Shown here: positions 62,811 to 64,000 of the stretch, in pieces | Layout of the letters: every line of letters begins with the position of its first letter | How positions within the stretch are numbered: the first letter of the stretch is position 1 | Source: Pseudomonas khavaziana | GTDB taxonomy: Bacteria > Pseudomonadota > Gammaproteobacteria > Pseudomonadales > Pseudomonadaceae | Direction of reading: 5' to 3' | DNA length: 64,000 bases | Assembly: GCF_019145205.1 (NCBI RefSeq) | Contig: NZ_JAHSTT010000009.1 | Location: 124,001-188,000 of the forward strand | Position numbers and translations under genes: made by a program | Notes under the pieces: generated by a model | Seen by the model: only the letters and a program-made list of their open reading frames with translations | What the model was told of the DNA's origin: nothing | Database searches by the model: none

Positions 62811-63371
62811 ATGAGTGCACAACTCAACGGTAAGAAAATCCTGATCATCACCTCCAATACCGGTATCGAGCGCGACGAGCTGCTCAAACCCCTGGAAGCC
62901 CTGCGGGGCTATGGCGCCACCGTGACCCACGCATCCAGCAAAGGCGGTACCACCCAGACCTTTGTCGGCGATACCGAAAAGGACGGCACCGTGGAGTCCG
63001 ACGTGCAACTGTCGGATGTGGTCAGCGGCAACTTCGATGCGCTGGTCATCCCAGGCGGCACGGTGAATGCCGATACCTTGCGCCAGGATGCCGCAGCGCT
63101 GCGCCTGATCAAGGACTTCGCCGAAGCCGGCAAAACCATCGCGGCCATTTGCCACGGGCCATGGGCGCTGATCGATGCCGGCGTGGTCAAGGGCAAGACC
63201 CTGACTTCCTATAAAAGCGTGCGCATCGACCTTGAAAACGCAGGTGCCGCAGGCGTGGTCGATGCCGAGGTCAAGGAGTGCAAGGCCAACGGCTGGACCT
63301 TGATCACCTCACGTACGCCGGACGACTTGCCGGCGTTCAACGAGGCGATTGCCAAGGCTGTCGCCGGCTGA
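62811..63371 (+). CDS. DJ-1/PfpI-family protein
   Basis: A 186-residue class-I glutamine-amidotransferase-like protein. KKILIITSNTGIERDELLKPLEAL opens the fold; the nucleophile elbow AICHGPWAL holds Cys114 and His115. DALVIPGGTVNADTLRQD is typical. Homologues (YhbO, PfpI) act as stress chaperones, deglycases or glyoxalases. AGGAG lies eight bases before the ATG. A hairpin follows its stop. Confidence 0.9.
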   Translation: MSAQLNGKKILIITSNTGIERDELLKPLEALRGYGATVTHASSKGGTTQTFVGDTEKDGTVESDVQLSDVVSGNFDALVIPGGTVNADTLRQDAAALRLIKDFAEAGKTIAAICHGPWALIDAGVVKGKTLTSYKSVRIDLENAGAAGVVDAEVKECKANGWTLITSRTPDDLPAFNEAIAKAVAG

Positions 63372-63384
63372 TCACCAGATAAAA

Positions 63385-63404
63385 ATCTCCAGGACGCTGG
63401 AGAT
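63385..63404 (+). terminator. Hairpin after the PfpI gene
   Basis: ATCTCCAG, GACG, CTGGAGAT is a perfect 8-bp stem with a four-base loop, 14 bp after the stop. There is no T-run. The 389-bp gap to 63760 otherwise holds the REPIN and remnants listed next, and the hemerythrin promoter region. Confidence 0.5.
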
Positions 63405-63407
63405 GAA

Positions 63408-63500
63408 AATGTGGGAGGGGGCTTGCTCCCGATAGCAGTGGTTCAGCTAGCCTATTTTTCGCTGCCCCATTGCTATCGGGAGCAAGCCCCCTCCCACATT
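63408..63500. repeat. REPIN, type A
   Basis: Facing intact type A REPs (GTGGGAGGGGGCTTGCTCCC and complement) follow the PfpI hairpin. Confidence 0.9.
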
Positions 63501-63527
63501 GACCTGCGCTGCTTTGAGCATTTCGTT

Positions 63528-63570
63528 CGCTTAACTGGCCGGCATCAGGGCAAGCCCCTCCCACATTTGG
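63528..63570. repeat. Remnant of MITE end plus REP
   Basis: GCTTAACTGGCCGGCATCAG (63529-63548) resembles the 19-bp inverted repeat ends of the elements at 37330 and 46892. It is followed at once by GGCAAGCCCCTCCCACA, the same REP junction. The other end of the element is not present. Confidence 0.55.
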
Positions 63571-63760
63571 CCCTGGGCAGCATTGTGCAATCCTGCGGGA
63601 GCCCGACCATGCAAGCTGCACGAAAGCCAAGCCTTGCTTAACTTATATCTAGTTGATTTTAAACATAAATATTTCGAAGAGAAAGTTGGTACGCCTGATG
63701 CAATAGCCTGACTACGAGGCGTGCATTTCGACACGCCCGTCCACTACCGTGAGGTTCTAC

Positions 63761-64000
63761 ATGAATGCCATCGACCTTCTCAAAGCCGACCACGAACGCG
63801 TGAAGACCCTGCTGACCCAACTGAGCGAATCCACCGAGCGCGGGGTTAAAAAACGTACCGAGTTGCTGGCCAAGCTCGAGATGGAAATCACCCTGCATAC
63901 CCAGCTTGAGGAAGAAATCCTCTACCCCGCTTTCCGCAAAGCCGGCGGCAAGGAGCAGGACATCATGTACCACGAAGCCAAGGAAGAGCACCGCACCGTC
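63761..64000 (+). CDS. Hemerythrin-domain protein, cut by window edge
   Basis: The first 80 residues of a hemerythrin-like protein: MNAIDLLKADHERVKTLL gives the first iron-ligand His, EITLHTQLEEEILYPAF the His-x3-Glu pair, and YHEAKEEHRTV two further His. The diiron site would bind oxygen or respond to redox stress. GAGG lies seven bases before the ATG. The C-terminus is outside the window. Confidence 0.88.
   Translation, partial: MNAIDLLKADHERVKTLLTQLSESTERGVKKRTELLAKLEMEITLHTQLEEEILYPAFRKAGGKEQDIMYHEAKEEHRTV

Overview
The window looks like chromosomal DNA of a Pseudomonas, most likely the P. fluorescens group. The reasons are the high-GC codon use, the many intergenic REP/REPIN palindromes of two kinds (GTGGGAGGGGGCTTGCTCCC and TGTAGGAGCGAGCTTGCTCG), the lexA2-imuA-imuB-dnaE2 cassette, and typical pseudomonad families (HbcR-type activator, HglS, PpiC, YejABEF, LldD-like). 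I recognised no phage, plasmid, transposase, rRNA, tRNA or CRISPR. Coding density is high, and most gaps over 100 bp are filled by repeats.

Layout. 1-7.0 kb: end of an aldo/keto reductase gene, a DUF1543 gene, a PpiC parvulin and a four-gene Yej-type peptide ABC transporter. 7.0-13.0 kb: a sigma-54 activator (HbcR type), then a GntP-family permease, 3-hydroxybutyrate dehydrogenase and acetoacetyl-CoA synthetase; a good -24/-12 promoter and paired dyads lie between activator and permease. 13.1-16.0 kb: a hybrid histidine kinase and a second parvulin. 16.1-22.7 kb (minus strand): an amino-acid-type ABC transporter, RidA, an IclR regulator, a PLP-dependent ammonia-lyase/aldolase-like enzyme and 2-keto-3-deoxygluconate kinase. 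This set would suit uptake of D-glucosaminate, its deamination to KDG and phosphorylation to KDPG. 23.0-24.9 kb: a thioredoxin-like protein and a TerC/CBS membrane protein.

25.3-34.4 kb: a sugar-alcohol locus. A SorC regulator and an RpiB-type isomerase face a ribose-type ABC transporter, a short-chain dehydrogenase, a zinc dehydrogenase and separate DhaK and DhaL kinase subunits. The set fits a C4-polyol (threitol/erythritol) route through erythrulose and erythrulose phosphate to erythrose 4-phosphate. 34.4-36.9 kb: a LysR regulator divergent from an MFS exporter. 36.9-37.5 kb: a nest of repeats with no gene. 37.5-47 kb: SohB, a histidine phosphatase, an SCP2 protein, a GH63-like glucosidase, HglS (2-oxoadipate dioxygenase/decarboxylase), a DUF465 protein and a transketolase paralogue.

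47-57.3 kb (minus strand): a UvrA2-type ATPase whose start overlaps the end of a hybrid histidine kinase gene, then the SOS mutagenesis cassette dnaE2, imuB, imuA, lexA2 with a LexA-type operator over the lexA2 start. 57.5-64 kb: NudK, an alpha/beta hydrolase, an LldD-like flavoprotein, DUF72 and HhH proteins, a DUF4142 protein, a PfpI protein and the beginning of a hemerythrin gene.

The most notable unexplained structures are two nearly identical ~158-bp elements with 19-bp terminal inverted repeats. Each carries a REPIN inside and is itself inserted in a REP element, with an apparent 8-bp target duplication.
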